Shown: positions 8,346-17,761 of the stretch, piece by piece
Position numbering within the stretch: position 1 is the first letter of the stretch
How the letters are laid out: every line of letters begins with the position of its first letter
From: Rhizobium sp. G21
GTDB taxonomy: Bacteria; Pseudomonadota; Alphaproteobacteria; Rhizobiales; Rhizobiaceae
Length of the DNA stretch: 64,000 bases
Direction: 5' to 3'
Assembly: GCF_014158035.1 (NCBI RefSeq)
Contig: NZ_JACFXW010000002.1
Span: 124,001-188,000, forward strand
Translations under genes and position numbers: made by a program
The notes under the pieces: model-generated
What the model saw: only the letters and a program-made list of their open reading frames with translations
Told to the model about the DNA's origin: nothing
Database searches by the model: none

Positions 8346-9860
8346 ATGGCCGATTATCTGGAATTTTCCGGGCTGACGAAAACCTATCCCGGCGTCCGGG
8401 CTCTGTCGGACGTATCCTTCGGCGTTCGCCGCGGCGTCGTGCATGGATTGATGGGTGAAAACGGCGCCGGCAAGTCGACGCTGATCCGTCTTCTCTCCGG
8501 CGACCAGTCGGCCGATACCGGCGTCATTCGCATCGAAGGCCAAGAGCAGGTCTATCGCTCGGTCAGCGACGCTTTTGCAGCCGGCGTGGTGGTCATTCAC
8601 CAGGAACTCCAGCTCGCGCCTGACATGACGGTGGCGGAAAATCTCTGGCTCGGACGCTTTCCCGGCCGCTTCGGCGTCATCGACCGCAAGGCGATGCGCG
8701 AGACGGTGAAGGCGCGGCTCGACGAGATGGGCGTCGATATCGATCCCGACCGCAAGGTGGGCTCTCTGTCGATCGGCGAACGGCAGATGGTGGAAATCGC
8801 CAAGGCCGTCATGGTGAAAGCGCGCGTTATCGCGCTGGACGAGCCGACCTCGTCTCTGTCCTCGCGCGAAAGCGAAATCCTCTTTGCGCTGATTGACCGC
8901 CTTCGCGCGGCCGGCGCCGTCATTCTCTATGTCTCCCACCGGCTCGACGAGATTTTCCGGCTCTGCGACAGCATGACCGTGCTGCGCGACGGCAAGCTCG
9001 CCGCCCATCATCCGACACTCGACGGCGTCAGCCGCGACCAGATCATCAGTGAGATGGTCGGGCGCGAAATCAGCAACATCTGGGGCTGGCGGGGCCGTCC
9101 GCTCGGCGACGACAGGCTGAAGATCGAAGGCATTTCAGGACAGCGCCTGCGCCATCCTATCAGCTTTTCCGTGCGGCGCGGCGAGATCCTCGGCTTTTTC
9201 GGGCTGATCGGCGCAGGGCGATCGGAAATGGCGCGGCTCGTCTATGGAGCCGATGCGCGCTCGACCGGGCGCGTCAGTCTCGATGGCGTGACGGTCGCCC
9301 CCGACAGCCCTGGCGCCTCCATCCGGGCGGGTATGGTGTTCTGCCCGGAAGACCGCAAACATGACGGCATCGTCCACGGCCGGTCGGTGGAGGAGAATAT
9401 CTCTATTTCCTCGCGCCGGCATTTCTCGCCGCTCGGAGTGATCAAGCCGACGCAGGAAGCTGAGCTCGCCGACCGTTTCATCCAGACGCTGCGCATCCGC
9501 ACGCCGTCGCGCCGGCAGGACATCGTCAATCTCTCCGGCGGCAACCAGCAGAAGGTCATTCTCGGCCGCTGGCTGTCCGAGCAGGGCGTCAAGGCGCTGA
9601 TCATCGACGAGCCGACGCGCGGCATCGATGTCGGCGCCAAGGCGGAGATCTACGAGATCCTCTACGGTCTCGCCGCCGATGGCATGGCCATCATCGCCAT
9701 TTCCAGCGAATTGCCGGAGATCATGGGCATCGCCGACCGCATCATCGTGATGTGCGGCGGCGAACAGTCGGCCGAATTCAGCCGCGACCAATTCGACGAA
9801 AAGACCATTCTCGCCGCCGCGCTGCCCGACGAGGCCGCCGCTTTGGCCGCTCATTCTTGA
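8346..9860 (+). CDS. araG: AraG-like sugar ABC transporter ATP-binding protein (two ABC domains)
   Basis: 504-residue tandem ATPase of a CUT2 importer. Domain 1 has Walker A GENGAGKST at residues 37-45 and signature LSIGERQMVEIAKAV. Domain 2 has the usual degenerate Walker A region (GLIGAGRSE) and signature LSGGNQQKVILGRWL, with IDEPTRGIDVGAK. It energises import with the downstream permease. Its TGA overlaps the permease ATG (ATGA-type overlap at 9858-9862), so translation is coupled. Confidence 0.9.
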   Translation: MADYLEFSGLTKTYPGVRALSDVSFGVRRGVVHGLMGENGAGKSTLIRLLSGDQSADTGVIRIEGQEQVYRSVSDAFAAGVVVIHQELQLAPDMTVAENLWLGRFPGRFGVIDRKAMRETVKARLDEMGVDIDPDRKVGSLSIGERQMVEIAKAVMVKARVIALDEPTSSLSSRESEILFALIDRLRAAGAVILYVSHRLDEIFRLCDSMTVLRDGKLAAHHPTLDGVSRDQIISEMVGREISNIWGWRGRPLGDDRLKIEGISGQRLRHPISFSVRRGEILGFFGLIGAGRSEMARLVYGADARSTGRVSLDGVTVAPDSPGASIRAGMVFCPEDRKHDGIVHGRSVEENISISSRRHFSPLGVIKPTQEAELADRFIQTLRIRTPSRRQDIVNLSGGNQQKVILGRWLSEQGVKALIIDEPTRGIDVGAKAEIYEILYGLAADGMAIIAISSELPEIMGIADRIIVMCGGEQSAEFSRDQFDEKTILAAALPDEAAALAAHS

Positions 9861-10822
9861 TGGAAAGACCAATGCCCGCTTTGAAGAAAATCCTCCTCGG
9901 CGAACAGGGCTTGCTCGTGATCTTCGCGCTCGCCTTCGTCATCGTCTCGCTCACGGTGCCGAACTTCCTGACCGAGCGCAACGTGCTGGGTCTGCTGCAA
10001 TCGGTCGTCACCATCGGCATCGTCGCCTGCACCATGATGTTCTGCCTTGCCTCGCGCGACTTCGACCTGTCGGTGGGCTCGATCGTCGCCTTTTCCGGCA
10101 TGGTGGCGGTCATGGCGTCCAACGCCTCCGGCTCGATCGTGATCGGCGTCGTCGCCGCCATCATCTGCGGCTTCGCAGTCGGCGCGGTCAATGGCGTCGT
10201 CATCGCCCGCTTCCGCATCAATGCGCTGATCACCACGCTCGCCACCATGCAGATCGTGCGCGGGCTCGCCCTGATCGCTTCGGACGGCCGCGCCGTCGGC
10301 ATCAACGATCCGGGCTTCTATCAGTTGGCGCTGTCGCGTTTTCTCACCATACCCACGCCGATCTGGGTGATGGCGCTGTTCTTCATCGTCTTCGGCTTCC
10401 TTTTGAACCGCACCGTTTTCGGCAAGAATACGCTGGCGATCGGCGGCAATCCCGAAGCCTCGCGGCTCGCAGGCGTCAATGTCGTGCGCATGCGTATCTG
10501 GATCTTCGCGCTTCAGGGCCTGGTCTGCGGCGTGGCGGGCGTGCTGCTCGCCTCGCGCATCACCTCGGGCCAGCCGAACGCAGCCACGGGGCTTGAACTC
10601 TCGGTCATCTCGGCCTGCGTGCTCGGCGGCGTGTCGCTGGCCGGCGGCCGCGCGACCATGACCGGCGTCTTCATCGGCGTGATGATCATGGGCATCGCCG
10701 AAAATGTCATGAACCTCCTCAACATCCAGGCTTTCTATCAGTATCTCGTGCGCGGCCTGATCCTGCTGATCGCGGTGCTTCTCGACAATCTCCGCATGTC
10801 GGCGGCAGGCCGTCAGAAGTGA
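9860..10822 (+). CDS. araH: AraH-like sugar ABC transporter permease
   Basis: 320-residue hydrophobic inner-membrane protein of the RbsC/AraH family with about nine to ten predicted membrane segments. CLASRDFDLSVGSIVAFSG and GRATMTGVFIGVMIMG are family-typical cytoplasmic loop and late membrane regions. The start MERPMPALKK overlaps the ATPase stop; an ATG four codons in (MPALKK, 9872) is possible. Its stop overlaps the GTG start of the epimerase gene, tying transport to catabolism in one operon. Confidence 0.88.
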   Translation: MERPMPALKKILLGEQGLLVIFALAFVIVSLTVPNFLTERNVLGLLQSVVTIGIVACTMMFCLASRDFDLSVGSIVAFSGMVAVMASNASGSIVIGVVAAIICGFAVGAVNGVVIARFRINALITTLATMQIVRGLALIASDGRAVGINDPGFYQLALSRFLTIPTPIWVMALFFIVFGFLLNRTVFGKNTLAIGGNPEASRLAGVNVVRMRIWIFALQGLVCGVAGVLLASRITSGQPNAATGLELSVISACVLGGVSLAGGRATMTGVFIGVMIMGIAENVMNLLNIQAFYQYLVRGLILLIAVLLDNLRMSAAGRQK

Positions 10823-11682
10823 CGTCGCTGTCGCTCCCACTCGCCTCCGACCGGATCGAGACCTCGGTCTCGCTCCAGGGCGGCGGTCTGGGCGCGGTGC
10901 GGTTCGACGGCGTGGAGGTCATGCCGGCGGTCGGCGGCGCGAATGGGGATCTGAGCTGTTTTCCGCTCGTCCCCTTCGGCAACCGGGTGGAGTTCAACCG
11001 GTTCGAGCTTTGTGGAGAAATCTATAGCTTTGTCCCCAACAGCGGCGATCCGCTCTATCTCCACGGCGATGGGTGGCTGAGTATGTGGGCGGTGCAAGAG
11101 GCGCAAGAGGACCGGATCAAACTGTCTCTGCGGCAGACGCCGAGCGCTGGAACACCCTACGCCTATTCCGCTGAACAGACCCTGTCCGTCTCCGGCGCCC
11201 TCCTATCGCTGTCCTTATTCGTCCGCAACGATGGCGAGGAAGCTCTGCCATTCGGCCTTGGCCAACACCCCTTCTTCCTTGGTACGCAGAATGTCCGCGT
11301 AGAGGCGAATGTCTTGGGCTATTGGACCGAACGTGCAGGACATCTGCCGGATGCAAGGACAGCGCTTCCTAATGACCTCGATCCCCGAGGCGGCGCCACT
11401 CTTCCCGATCGCTTCCTCAACAATGCCTTCGACGGCTGGGACGGAGCAGCGCAAATCCACTGGCCTGAGCGCGGCGTCTCCGCCATCATAACCGCGCCGG
11501 ACCATTCGGTCGCCATGCTCTATTCGCCGAGCGCGGAGGCTGGCTTCTTCTGCTGGGAGCCGATGACGCATCTGCCGAACGGGCATCGACAGCCTGAGTT
11601 CGGCGGTCTCAGGCTTCTGGAGCCGGGCGAGGCGATGCAATCGACAATGACGATAGATTTCAGGAGAGACGATCTTGGCTGA
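10819..11682 (+). CDS. Aldose 1-epimerase family protein (galactose mutarotase-like)
   Basis: 287 residues. FPLVPFGNRVEFNRFEL and LYLHGDGWLSMW supply the Arg and His of the GalM sugar-binding region, and LGQHPFFL carries the second conserved His of the family. FCWEPMTHLPNGH holds the C-terminal catalytic-type Glu region. It interconverts alpha and beta anomers of the imported aldose in the cytoplasm, supplying the beta form to the dehydrogenase encoded next. GTG start with a 4-bp overlap on the permease gene. The exact sugar is inferred from context. Confidence 0.85.
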   Translation: MTSLSLPLASDRIETSVSLQGGGLGAVRFDGVEVMPAVGGANGDLSCFPLVPFGNRVEFNRFELCGEIYSFVPNSGDPLYLHGDGWLSMWAVQEAQEDRIKLSLRQTPSAGTPYAYSAEQTLSVSGALLSLSLFVRNDGEEALPFGLGQHPFFLGTQNVRVEANVLGYWTERAGHLPDARTALPNDLDPRGGATLPDRFLNNAFDGWDGAAQIHWPERGVSAIITAPDHSVAMLYSPSAEAGFFCWEPMTHLPNGHRQPEFGGLRLLEPGEAMQSTMTIDFRRDDLG

Positions 11683-12454
11683 CAGGTTGACCGGCAAGAG
11701 GATCATGATCACCGGCGCTGCCCAGGGCATCGGCCTGGCCATCGCCGAGGCGGCTGCGCGCGAAGGGGCGGCGCTCATGCTGGTCGATCGCGACGGCGAT
11801 CTGCTGGCTGCCTCGGTCGAGGCGTTGCGGGCGCAAGGCGCGCGAGTGGCGAGCCATGCCGCCGACATCACAGATGCAGCCGGGATCGCGCAGGCCGTGT
11901 CTCGGGCGAAAGACGAGATCGGATCGATCAACGCGCTGGTCAACAATGCCGGCGTCAATGTCTTTTCCGAGCCTTTGGCCTTGAGCGACGACGACTGGTC
12001 GCGCTGCTTCGACATCAATCTCAAAGGCGCATGGAACTGCTGTCGCGCGGTCCTGCCGGACATGCTGGCGACAGGGGAGGGCGCGATCCTCAACATCGCT
12101 TCGACCCACGCCTTCACAATCATCCCCCACACCTTTCCCTATCCGCTCGCCAAGCATGCGCTGATGGGGCTGACAAAATCGCTGGCCATCGAATATGCGC
12201 CGCGTCAGGTGCGGGTGAATGCGCTGGCGCCGGGTTATGTGGCGACGCAGAAGGTGATCGATTACTGGAACAGCTTTCCCGACCCCGACGCCGCCAGGAC
12301 GGAGACGATGAAGCTACATCCCGGCGGCCGCATCGCCGAGCCCGAGGAAATCGCCATGGCGGCGGTGTTCATGGTGTCGAACGAATGCCGCTTCATGACC
12401 GGCGCCTGCCTGACGGTGGATGGCGGCATGAGCATTCTTCATCATCCGGCCTGA
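11675..12454 (+). CDS. SDR family oxidoreductase, probable sugar 1-dehydrogenase
   Basis: 259-residue classical SDR. TGAAQGIG is the cofactor loop, NNAGVN follows, ASTHAFTIIPHTFPYPLAKHA contains the catalytic Ser, Tyr and Lys (YPLAK), and a C-terminal TVDGGMSI closes the fold. The start is TTG at 11675 with AGGAG about 7 bp upstream, overlapping the epimerase stop; no better ATG lies near. Context (mutarotase, importer, galactonate dehydratase) suggests oxidation of D-galactose or L-arabinose to its lactone, though related SDRs also oxidise polyols. No lactonase gene is present in this cluster. Confidence 0.82.
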   Translation: MADRLTGKRIMITGAAQGIGLAIAEAAAREGAALMLVDRDGDLLAASVEALRAQGARVASHAADITDAAGIAQAVSRAKDEIGSINALVNNAGVNVFSEPLALSDDDWSRCFDINLKGAWNCCRAVLPDMLATGEGAILNIASTHAFTIIPHTFPYPLAKHALMGLTKSLAIEYAPRQVRVNALAPGYVATQKVIDYWNSFPDPDAARTETMKLHPGGRIAEPEEIAMAAVFMVSNECRFMTGACLTVDGGMSILHHPA

Positions 12455-12499
12455 GCGCGAAAGCCGGCGCGACGGGGTCTCCGCTCGCTTTACGTTTGG

Positions 12500-13449
12500 T
12501 TAACTTCCCCAGACGACCGCCTCTTCATGGCGCTTGATCAGGTGACGGAGGTTTTCGAAGCTCGATCGCACGAACACGGCAAACTGTTCGACCGCGGGAG
12601 AGCGCGGCGCGTCGACGCGTCGGAGGATCGCCAGCGCGCGTTCCGGATGGGGAATGTTGATCGGCAAGGCCGTGATCGTCTTCTCCTTGCGCTGGGCGAA
12701 GACGACGCTGTGAGGCATGACGGTCAGGGCGTCGGCCCCCTTGAGATAGTTGACTACGCTGGCGAGCGAGCCGCCGGAATAGCGGATGCGGATTTCGGTG
12801 GCTCCGAACGAAAGCAGCAGCGCCCTGAGGTCGGCGAGCAGTGGGCTGCCCGGCGGCGGAGCCACCCAGGCGAAGTCCAGAAGATGCGCCGGCTGCACGC
12901 GCCGCTTCAACAGGAGCGGATGCGTGACGCGACAGGCGATGACATTGCGGCCGGGCAGGATCTGCTGAAAAGCGAGGCCCGAGCCTTCGTCGAGGATGTC
13001 GATCGGGCAAATCGCCAGATCGATCTGGTCCGCCCTCAGCGCGGCGCGCAGATCGGGGAAATAGCCGTAGGACTGGTCGATGCGCACATCCGGATGCGTG
13101 GCCTGGAACTCCGCGCACATCCCGGCGATCAGGAGTCCATGAAGAACGGGCTGCCTCCCACCCTGACGACCCCGCTTTTGCCGACCCGGAAACTCTCCAG
13201 GAGATCGGACGCCTTGCGCGATGCGGCGAGCATCGTCAGCCCATGTTCAGCCAAGGCGATCCCGAGCGGCGTCGGCTGCAGCGGACGTCGCCCCCTGATG
13301 AACAAGGGCTCACCCAAGCGCTTTTCGAGCATCGACAGCGTTCGCGACACGGCAGGTTGCGCAAGCCCCAGCAGGGCTGCGCCTTCGGTGACGCCTCCGC
13401 TCTTGACCACGGCTGCTAGTTGAATGAGGTGACGCTCGTCGATCTTCAT
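12500..13449 (-). pseudogene. LysR family transcriptional regulator, frameshifted
   Basis: About 316 residues when joined. The N-terminal part (13129-13449) carries the winged helix LIQLAAVVKSGGVTEGAALLGLAQPAVSRTLSMLEKRLGEPLF, and the rest (12500-13128 in another frame) is the type-2 periplasmic-fold effector domain. The halves join as FFMD-LLIAGMCAEFQ if one base is added at about 13130. LysR proteins activate a divergent operon on sensing a pathway metabolite. Here the divergent genes encode hydroxyquinol degradation, and a strong inverted repeat lies between. Probably intact in the organism. Confidence 0.85.
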
Positions 13450-13452
13450 AAC

Positions 13453-13481
13453 GTTTTGTTATATTGGCTGCAAAACAAAAC
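13453..13481. promoter_or_regulatory. LysR-type operator between the regulator and the dioxygenase operon
   Basis: Perfect inverted repeat GTTTTGTT (13453-13460) / AACAAAAC (13474-13481) with 13 bases between. It starts only 3 bp from the LysR start codon, where bound regulator would repress its own gene while activating the divergent operon. Confidence 0.7.
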
Positions 13482-13547
13482 ATCAATTCGGCATCCGGCG
13501 CCTGCTATACCACCTGCAGCCAGAAATGCAGATTTGGGAGGAGATGC

Positions 13548-14420
13548 ATGTCGCGGGCCGCACAGCACATCACCTTCGACGAAGCGACATCCGCCGAGGC
13601 CTTCGCAAATCGCTTCGGCGATCCCGATGACGCCACCGCGCGGCTTTTGTCCGCCGTGGTCTGCCGCGTTCATGAACTCATCAAGGAATTTCGCCCCACC
13701 CAGGAGCAATGGCGCAAAGTTCTCGATTTCCTGACCGAAGTCGGACACGCCTCCGACGAGCGACGCCAGGAGTGGGTGCTGTTCTCCGATCTCGTCGGCG
13801 CCTCCGCGCTCGTGGAAGAGATCAACAGTCGAAGGCCTTCCGGCGCGACGCCCAACACGATCAGAGGTCCTTTTTTCAGAGCCGACACGCCGGAACGATC
13901 GCTCGGCGGTTCGATCTCGCTGGACGGAAAAGGCGAAACTCTCGTCGTCGAAGGACGTGTGGAAGATCTCGACGGCCTGCCCGTTCACGCCGCCGAGATC
14001 ATAACCTGGCAGGCGAATGCGCAGGGCTACTATGAAAACCAGCAGCCGGACCTGCAGCCCGAGTTCAATTTGAGAGGCTTGTTTCGCGTCGATCAGAACG
14101 GCCGGTTCCATTATCGCACCATTCGTCCGGCAGGCTACGATGTTCCTGGCGACGGCCCCGTGGGCCGACTGCTCGCCAAGGCGGGTTATCCGCTGCACCG
14201 CCCCGCCCATCTGCATTTCGTGGTGCGCGCGCCGGGTTTCGAGACCATCACCACCCACGTCTACGACGCTGAGGACCCGAGGCTCGATGAAGACGCTTTG
14301 TTCGGGGTGCGTCCGGAACTCGTGCACAATTTCGAGGAAAATGTTGCCGGCGGCGAGCGAACATCGCGCGTCAGCTTGAGATTCGTCATGGCCCGCGCAC
14401 GGCCGGGGAGGAGCAAATGA
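13548..14420 (+). CDS. Intradiol ring-cleavage dioxygenase, hydroxyquinol 1,2-dioxygenase type (first copy)
   Basis: 290 residues. The N-terminal helical dioxygenase_N dimerisation domain is followed by the beta-sandwich catalytic domain. The ferric-iron ligands are all visible: Tyr162, Tyr197, His221 and His223 (RPAHLH), at the numbers expected for hydroxyquinol dioxygenases. It cleaves 1,2,4-trihydroxybenzene to maleylacetate. GGGAGGAG precedes the ATG by 5 bp. The 3' end overlaps the maleylacetate reductase start, so product and next enzyme are coupled. A second, distinct copy lies at 22209-23090 in the same gene run. Confidence 0.9.
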   Translation: MSRAAQHITFDEATSAEAFANRFGDPDDATARLLSAVVCRVHELIKEFRPTQEQWRKVLDFLTEVGHASDERRQEWVLFSDLVGASALVEEINSRRPSGATPNTIRGPFFRADTPERSLGGSISLDGKGETLVVEGRVEDLDGLPVHAAEIITWQANAQGYYENQQPDLQPEFNLRGLFRVDQNGRFHYRTIRPAGYDVPGDGPVGRLLAKAGYPLHRPAHLHFVVRAPGFETITTHVYDAEDPRLDEDALFGVRPELVHNFEENVAGGERTSRVSLRFVMARARPGRSK

Positions 14421-15472
14421 GGAGCTTCACCTATGCCGCCAGCCCAGCCCGTATCCTGTTCGGCGCAGGCCGCAGCGCGGAAATCGGCGCCGCCATCGAG
14501 GAGATCGGCTGCCGCAGGGCCTTGGTGCTCGCGACGTCGCATCAGAAAGCCGATGCCGAGGCTCTCTCCGAACGGCTCGGCGCGCTTTCGGTCGGCGTCT
14601 TTGCCGGCGCCGTCATGCATACGCCCGTGACGGTGACGCAGACGGCGCTCGAGATCGTCGCCGAACGCCGGGCGGATTGCCTGGTGTCGTTTGGCGGCGG
14701 ATCGACGACAGGCCTTGGAAAAGCGGTCGCGTATCGCACGGATCTGCCGCAGATCGTCATCCCCACCACCTATGCCGGATCGGAGGTCACGCCGATCCTC
14801 GGCCAGACGGAAGACGGGCGAAAGACGACGGTGCGGCATCCGAGCATCCTGCCGGAAGTGGTCGTCTACGATCCCGATCTCACACTGGGCCTGCCTGTCG
14901 CCATGAGCGTGACCAGCGGCCTCAACGCCATGGCGCATGCGGTCGAGGGTCTCTACGCCAGGGATCGCAACCCGGTTTCGACGCTTATGGCGGTCGAGGG
15001 CCTCAAGGCCTTCGCCGCCAGCCTGCCCGTTCTGGTGAAGAGCCCGCAGGATGCCGAAGCTCGCGCCGACGCGCTCTACGGGGCCTGGCTCTGCGGCACG
15101 GTGCTCGGCGCGGTCGGCATGGCGCTGCATCACAAGATTTGCCACACGCTGGGCGGCTCGTTCGACACGCCGCATGCCGAGACGCATGCGGTGATGTTGC
15201 CGCACACCGCCGCCTTCAATGCCGAGGCTGCGCGCGAGGAGCTTGCGCCGGCGGCGTCCATTTTCGGCGGCTCTATCGGCGGCGGTCTCTGGGATTTCGC
15301 CAAGTCGATCGGAGCGCCGCTATCGCTTCGGGATTTCGGTCTGTCCGAAGCCGATCTCGACGGCGCGGCCAATATCGCCACTGAAAATCCCTACTGGAAT
15401 CCGCGCCCGATCGACCAGACGTCGATCCGGACGTTGCTGCAGCAGGCCTGGGAGGGCGTAAGGCCCGACTGA
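14417..15472 (+). CDS. Maleylacetate reductase
   Basis: 351-residue iron-containing-alcohol-dehydrogenase family enzyme reducing maleylacetate to 3-oxoadipate with NAD(P)H. FGGGSTTGLGKAVA is the nucleotide-binding region, IPTTYAGSEVTPI the conserved core, and metal-ligand histidines appear in NAMAHAVEG, HHKICHTLGG and PHAETHAVMLPH. ATGA overlap with the upstream dioxygenase gene. Together the two convert hydroxyquinol to 3-oxoadipate. No thiolase or CoA-transferase for the final steps is present here. Confidence 0.92.
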   Translation: MRSFTYAASPARILFGAGRSAEIGAAIEEIGCRRALVLATSHQKADAEALSERLGALSVGVFAGAVMHTPVTVTQTALEIVAERRADCLVSFGGGSTTGLGKAVAYRTDLPQIVIPTTYAGSEVTPILGQTEDGRKTTVRHPSILPEVVVYDPDLTLGLPVAMSVTSGLNAMAHAVEGLYARDRNPVSTLMAVEGLKAFAASLPVLVKSPQDAEARADALYGAWLCGTVLGAVGMALHHKICHTLGGSFDTPHAETHAVMLPHTAAFNAEAAREELAPAASIFGGSIGGGLWDFAKSIGAPLSLRDFGLSEADLDGAANIATENPYWNPRPIDQTSIRTLLQQAWEGVRPD

Positions 15473-15517
15473 TCAAGACATCTGACGCGCGAGGCGCGCT
15501 CTTTGGGAGGAGAGACG

Positions 15518-16813
15518 ATGATGGGAGGAAACATGTTTACTAGACGCAAGTTCCTGAAAACGACGGCAGCCGGCGGCGCTGTTCTGGCCACATCCGGTTT
15601 GGCCGCGCCGGCGATTGCCCAGCAGGCGGCAGTCAAACTCGGTTATGTCAGCCCGCAGACCGGGCCGCTCGCCGGCTTTGGCGAGGCCGACAAATTCGTG
15701 ATCGACAGCTTCCTGGCGACCACGAAGAAGATGGGGCTGAATTACGAAGTCGTGGTCAAGGACAGCCAGTCCAACCCCAACCGCGCCGCCGAAGTCGCCA
15801 AGGAACTGATCGTCGACGACGAAATCAACCTGATGTTGGTGTCGTCGACGCCGGAAACCACCAATCCGGTCTCGACCACCTGCGAGGCGGAGCAGGTGCC
15901 GTGCCTGTCGACAGTCGCGCCCTGGCAGCCCTGGTTCATCGGTCAACAGGGAAATCCCGGCGATCCCGCCAGCTGGAAGCCGTTCAACTACGCCTATCAT
16001 TTCTTCTGGGGGCTCGAAGACATCATCGCCGTATTCACCGGCATGTGGAGCCAGATCGACACCAACAAGAAGGTGGGCGGCCTGTTCCCCAATGACGGCG
16101 ACGGCAATGCGTGGGGCGACAAGGTCGTCGGCTTCCCGCCGGTCTTGGAAAAGCTCGGCTATGGCCTCACCGACACCGGCCGCTACCAGAATCTGACCGA
16201 CGACTTCTCGGCCCAGATCAACGCGTTCAAGCAGGCGGAAACGGAAATCCTGACCGGGGTGATGATCCCGCCGGATCTCACCACCTTCTGGAACCAGGCC
16301 AAGCAGCAAGGCTTGAAGCCGAAGATCGCCTCGATCGGCAAGGCGCTGCTGTTTCCGCAGACCGTCGAAGCCTTGGGCGACGCCGGCCACAATCTCTCGA
16401 CCGAAGTGTGGTGGACGCCCTCGCATCCGTTCAAGTCGTCGCTGACGGGCGAAAGCGCCGCCGATGTCGCGAGCGCCTTCACCAAGGCGACGGGCCGGCC
16501 CTGGACGCAGCCGATCGGCTTTGCCCATGCGCTGTTCGAACTCGCCGTGGATGTCATGAAGCGGGCCGAGGACGTGGCCGATGGCGACGCCGTCGCCAAG
16601 GCTATCGGCGAAACCAAGCTCGACACGCTTGTCGGCCCAATCGCCTGGAACAGCGACAAGCTGCCGCCTTTCGCCCAGAAAAACGTCGCCAAGACCCCGC
16701 TCGTCGGCGGCCAGTGGCGGCTGAAATCCGGCGGCGGCTACGATCTTGTGGTCGTCGAAAACGGACTGGCTCCGAATGTGCCGCTCGGCGGCAAGATGGA
16801 GGCGTTGGGGTGA
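15518..16813 (+). CDS. Branched-chain amino acid-type (HAAT) ABC transporter substrate-binding protein
   Basis: About 430 residues. The N-terminus TRRKFLKTTAAGGAVLA...AAPAIAQ is a Tat-like twin-arginine signal. AVKLGYVSPQTGPLAGFGEADKF is the usual start of the LivK-type fold, and SSTPETTNPVSTTCEAEQVPCLST the hinge strand. Start uncertain: ATG at 15518, 15521 or 15533, each behind GGGAGGA. Position inside an aromatic-degradation operon suggests that the ligand is an aromatic acid or phenolic rather than an amino acid, as for other HAAT proteins near ring-cleavage genes. Inference only. Confidence 0.87.
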   Translation: MMGGNMFTRRKFLKTTAAGGAVLATSGLAAPAIAQQAAVKLGYVSPQTGPLAGFGEADKFVIDSFLATTKKMGLNYEVVVKDSQSNPNRAAEVAKELIVDDEINLMLVSSTPETTNPVSTTCEAEQVPCLSTVAPWQPWFIGQQGNPGDPASWKPFNYAYHFFWGLEDIIAVFTGMWSQIDTNKKVGGLFPNDGDGNAWGDKVVGFPPVLEKLGYGLTDTGRYQNLTDDFSAQINAFKQAETEILTGVMIPPDLTTFWNQAKQQGLKPKIASIGKALLFPQTVEALGDAGHNLSTEVWWTPSHPFKSSLTGESAADVASAFTKATGRPWTQPIGFAHALFELAVDVMKRAEDVADGDAVAKAIGETKLDTLVGPIAWNSDKLPPFAQKNVAKTPLVGGQWRLKSGGGYDLVVVENGLAPNVPLGGKMEALG

Positions 16814-16840
16814 GGAGGGGTAGGGTCTCTGCGGATGCAG

Positions 16841-16993
16841 CACCCCCTCTGGTCTGCCGACCATCTCCCCTCAAGGGGAGATTGGCTGGCGGCGCCAGCT
16901 TCACTTACTCTCGACGCCAGTTGCTGGGCGATGATCTCGCCTCTCTGCAATCTCCCCCTTGAGGGGGAGATGTCCGGCAGGACAGAGGGGGTG
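16841..16993. repeat. Large imperfect intergenic palindrome (mosaic element)
   Basis: The left arm 16841-16884 begins CACCCCCTCT and the right arm 16948-16993 ends AGAGGGGGTG; the arms are reverse complements apart from a few changes. Each arm itself contains a mini-hairpin (CTCCCC-TCAA-GGGGAG in the left arm, CTCCCCCTTGAGGGGGAG in the right). The centre holds another hairpin, GCTGGC-GGC-GCCAGC (16885-16899). This type of C/G-rich nested palindrome is common between genes in rhizobial genomes. It sits after the binding-protein gene, before the ATPase genes. Confidence 0.75.
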
Positions 16994-17038
16994 AACTCCA
17001 AAGCGCCCATACCGATCTTCTAACTGAGAAACCCGACC

Positions 17039-17758
17039 ATGCCGATCCTTGAACTCAACGGTGTTTCCAAATCCTTCGGGGCCCTGGTGGTCGCCGAAAA
17101 GATAGGCTTCGCCGTCGAGCCGGGCGAGGCGTTGGGCGTGATCGGGCCGAATGGGGCCGGCAAGTCGACGCTGTTCAACCTGATCACCGGCAACCTCTCC
17201 GTCGCCAAGGGCAATATCCGCTTTGACGGGAAGGATGTGACCACCATGCCGCCGATGCAACGCTGTTTTGCCGGCATGGGTCGCACGTTCCAGATTCCGC
17301 AGCCTTTCGAACGGTTGACGGTCTATGAGAACCTGCTGGTCGCCGGCGCCTTCGGCAGCGAGGGAAAAGAAGCCGATGTTTCCGATCTCTGCGCGGACAT
17401 TCTGGTCGAAACAGGGCTGATCGCCAAGGCCAACCGGCCGGCTGGCAGCCTGTCCTTGCTCGAGCGCAAGCGGCTGGAACTGGCGCGCGCGCTCGCCACC
17501 CAGCCCAAGCTTCTGCTGCTTGACGAGATCGCCGGCGGTCTGACCGAAGGCGAATGCCGGCAGTTGGTCGCCACCATCCAGCGCGTGCATGAGCGGGGCA
17601 TGACGATCATCTGGATCGAGCATGTGCTGCATGCGCTGACGGCGGTGGCGGAAAAGATCCTGGTGCTCAATTTCGGCCGGGTGATCGGCCATGGCGATCC
17701 GCAGACCATCATGAATTCGCGCGAGGTGCGTGAGATCTATCTGGGCATGGAGGTCTAA
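17039..17758 (+). CDS. LivG-like ABC transporter ATP-binding protein
   Basis: 239 residues. Walker A GPNGAGKST at 36-44, Q-loop region GMGRTFQIPQPFERLTVYENL, Walker B LLLLDEIAGGLTEGE and H-loop IWIEHVLHAL. The signature reads LSLLERKRLELARAL instead of LSGGQ, a variant seen in a LivG subgroup. It is one of two cytoplasmic ATPases of the HAAT importer; the partner LivF follows 3 bp downstream and the permease after that. Confidence 0.9.
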   Translation: MPILELNGVSKSFGALVVAEKIGFAVEPGEALGVIGPNGAGKSTLFNLITGNLSVAKGNIRFDGKDVTTMPPMQRCFAGMGRTFQIPQPFERLTVYENLLVAGAFGSEGKEADVSDLCADILVETGLIAKANRPAGSLSLLERKRLELARALATQPKLLLLDEIAGGLTEGECRQLVATIQRVHERGMTIIWIEHVLHALTAVAEKILVLNFGRVIGHGDPQTIMNSREVREIYLGMEV

Positions 17759-17761
17759 GCG

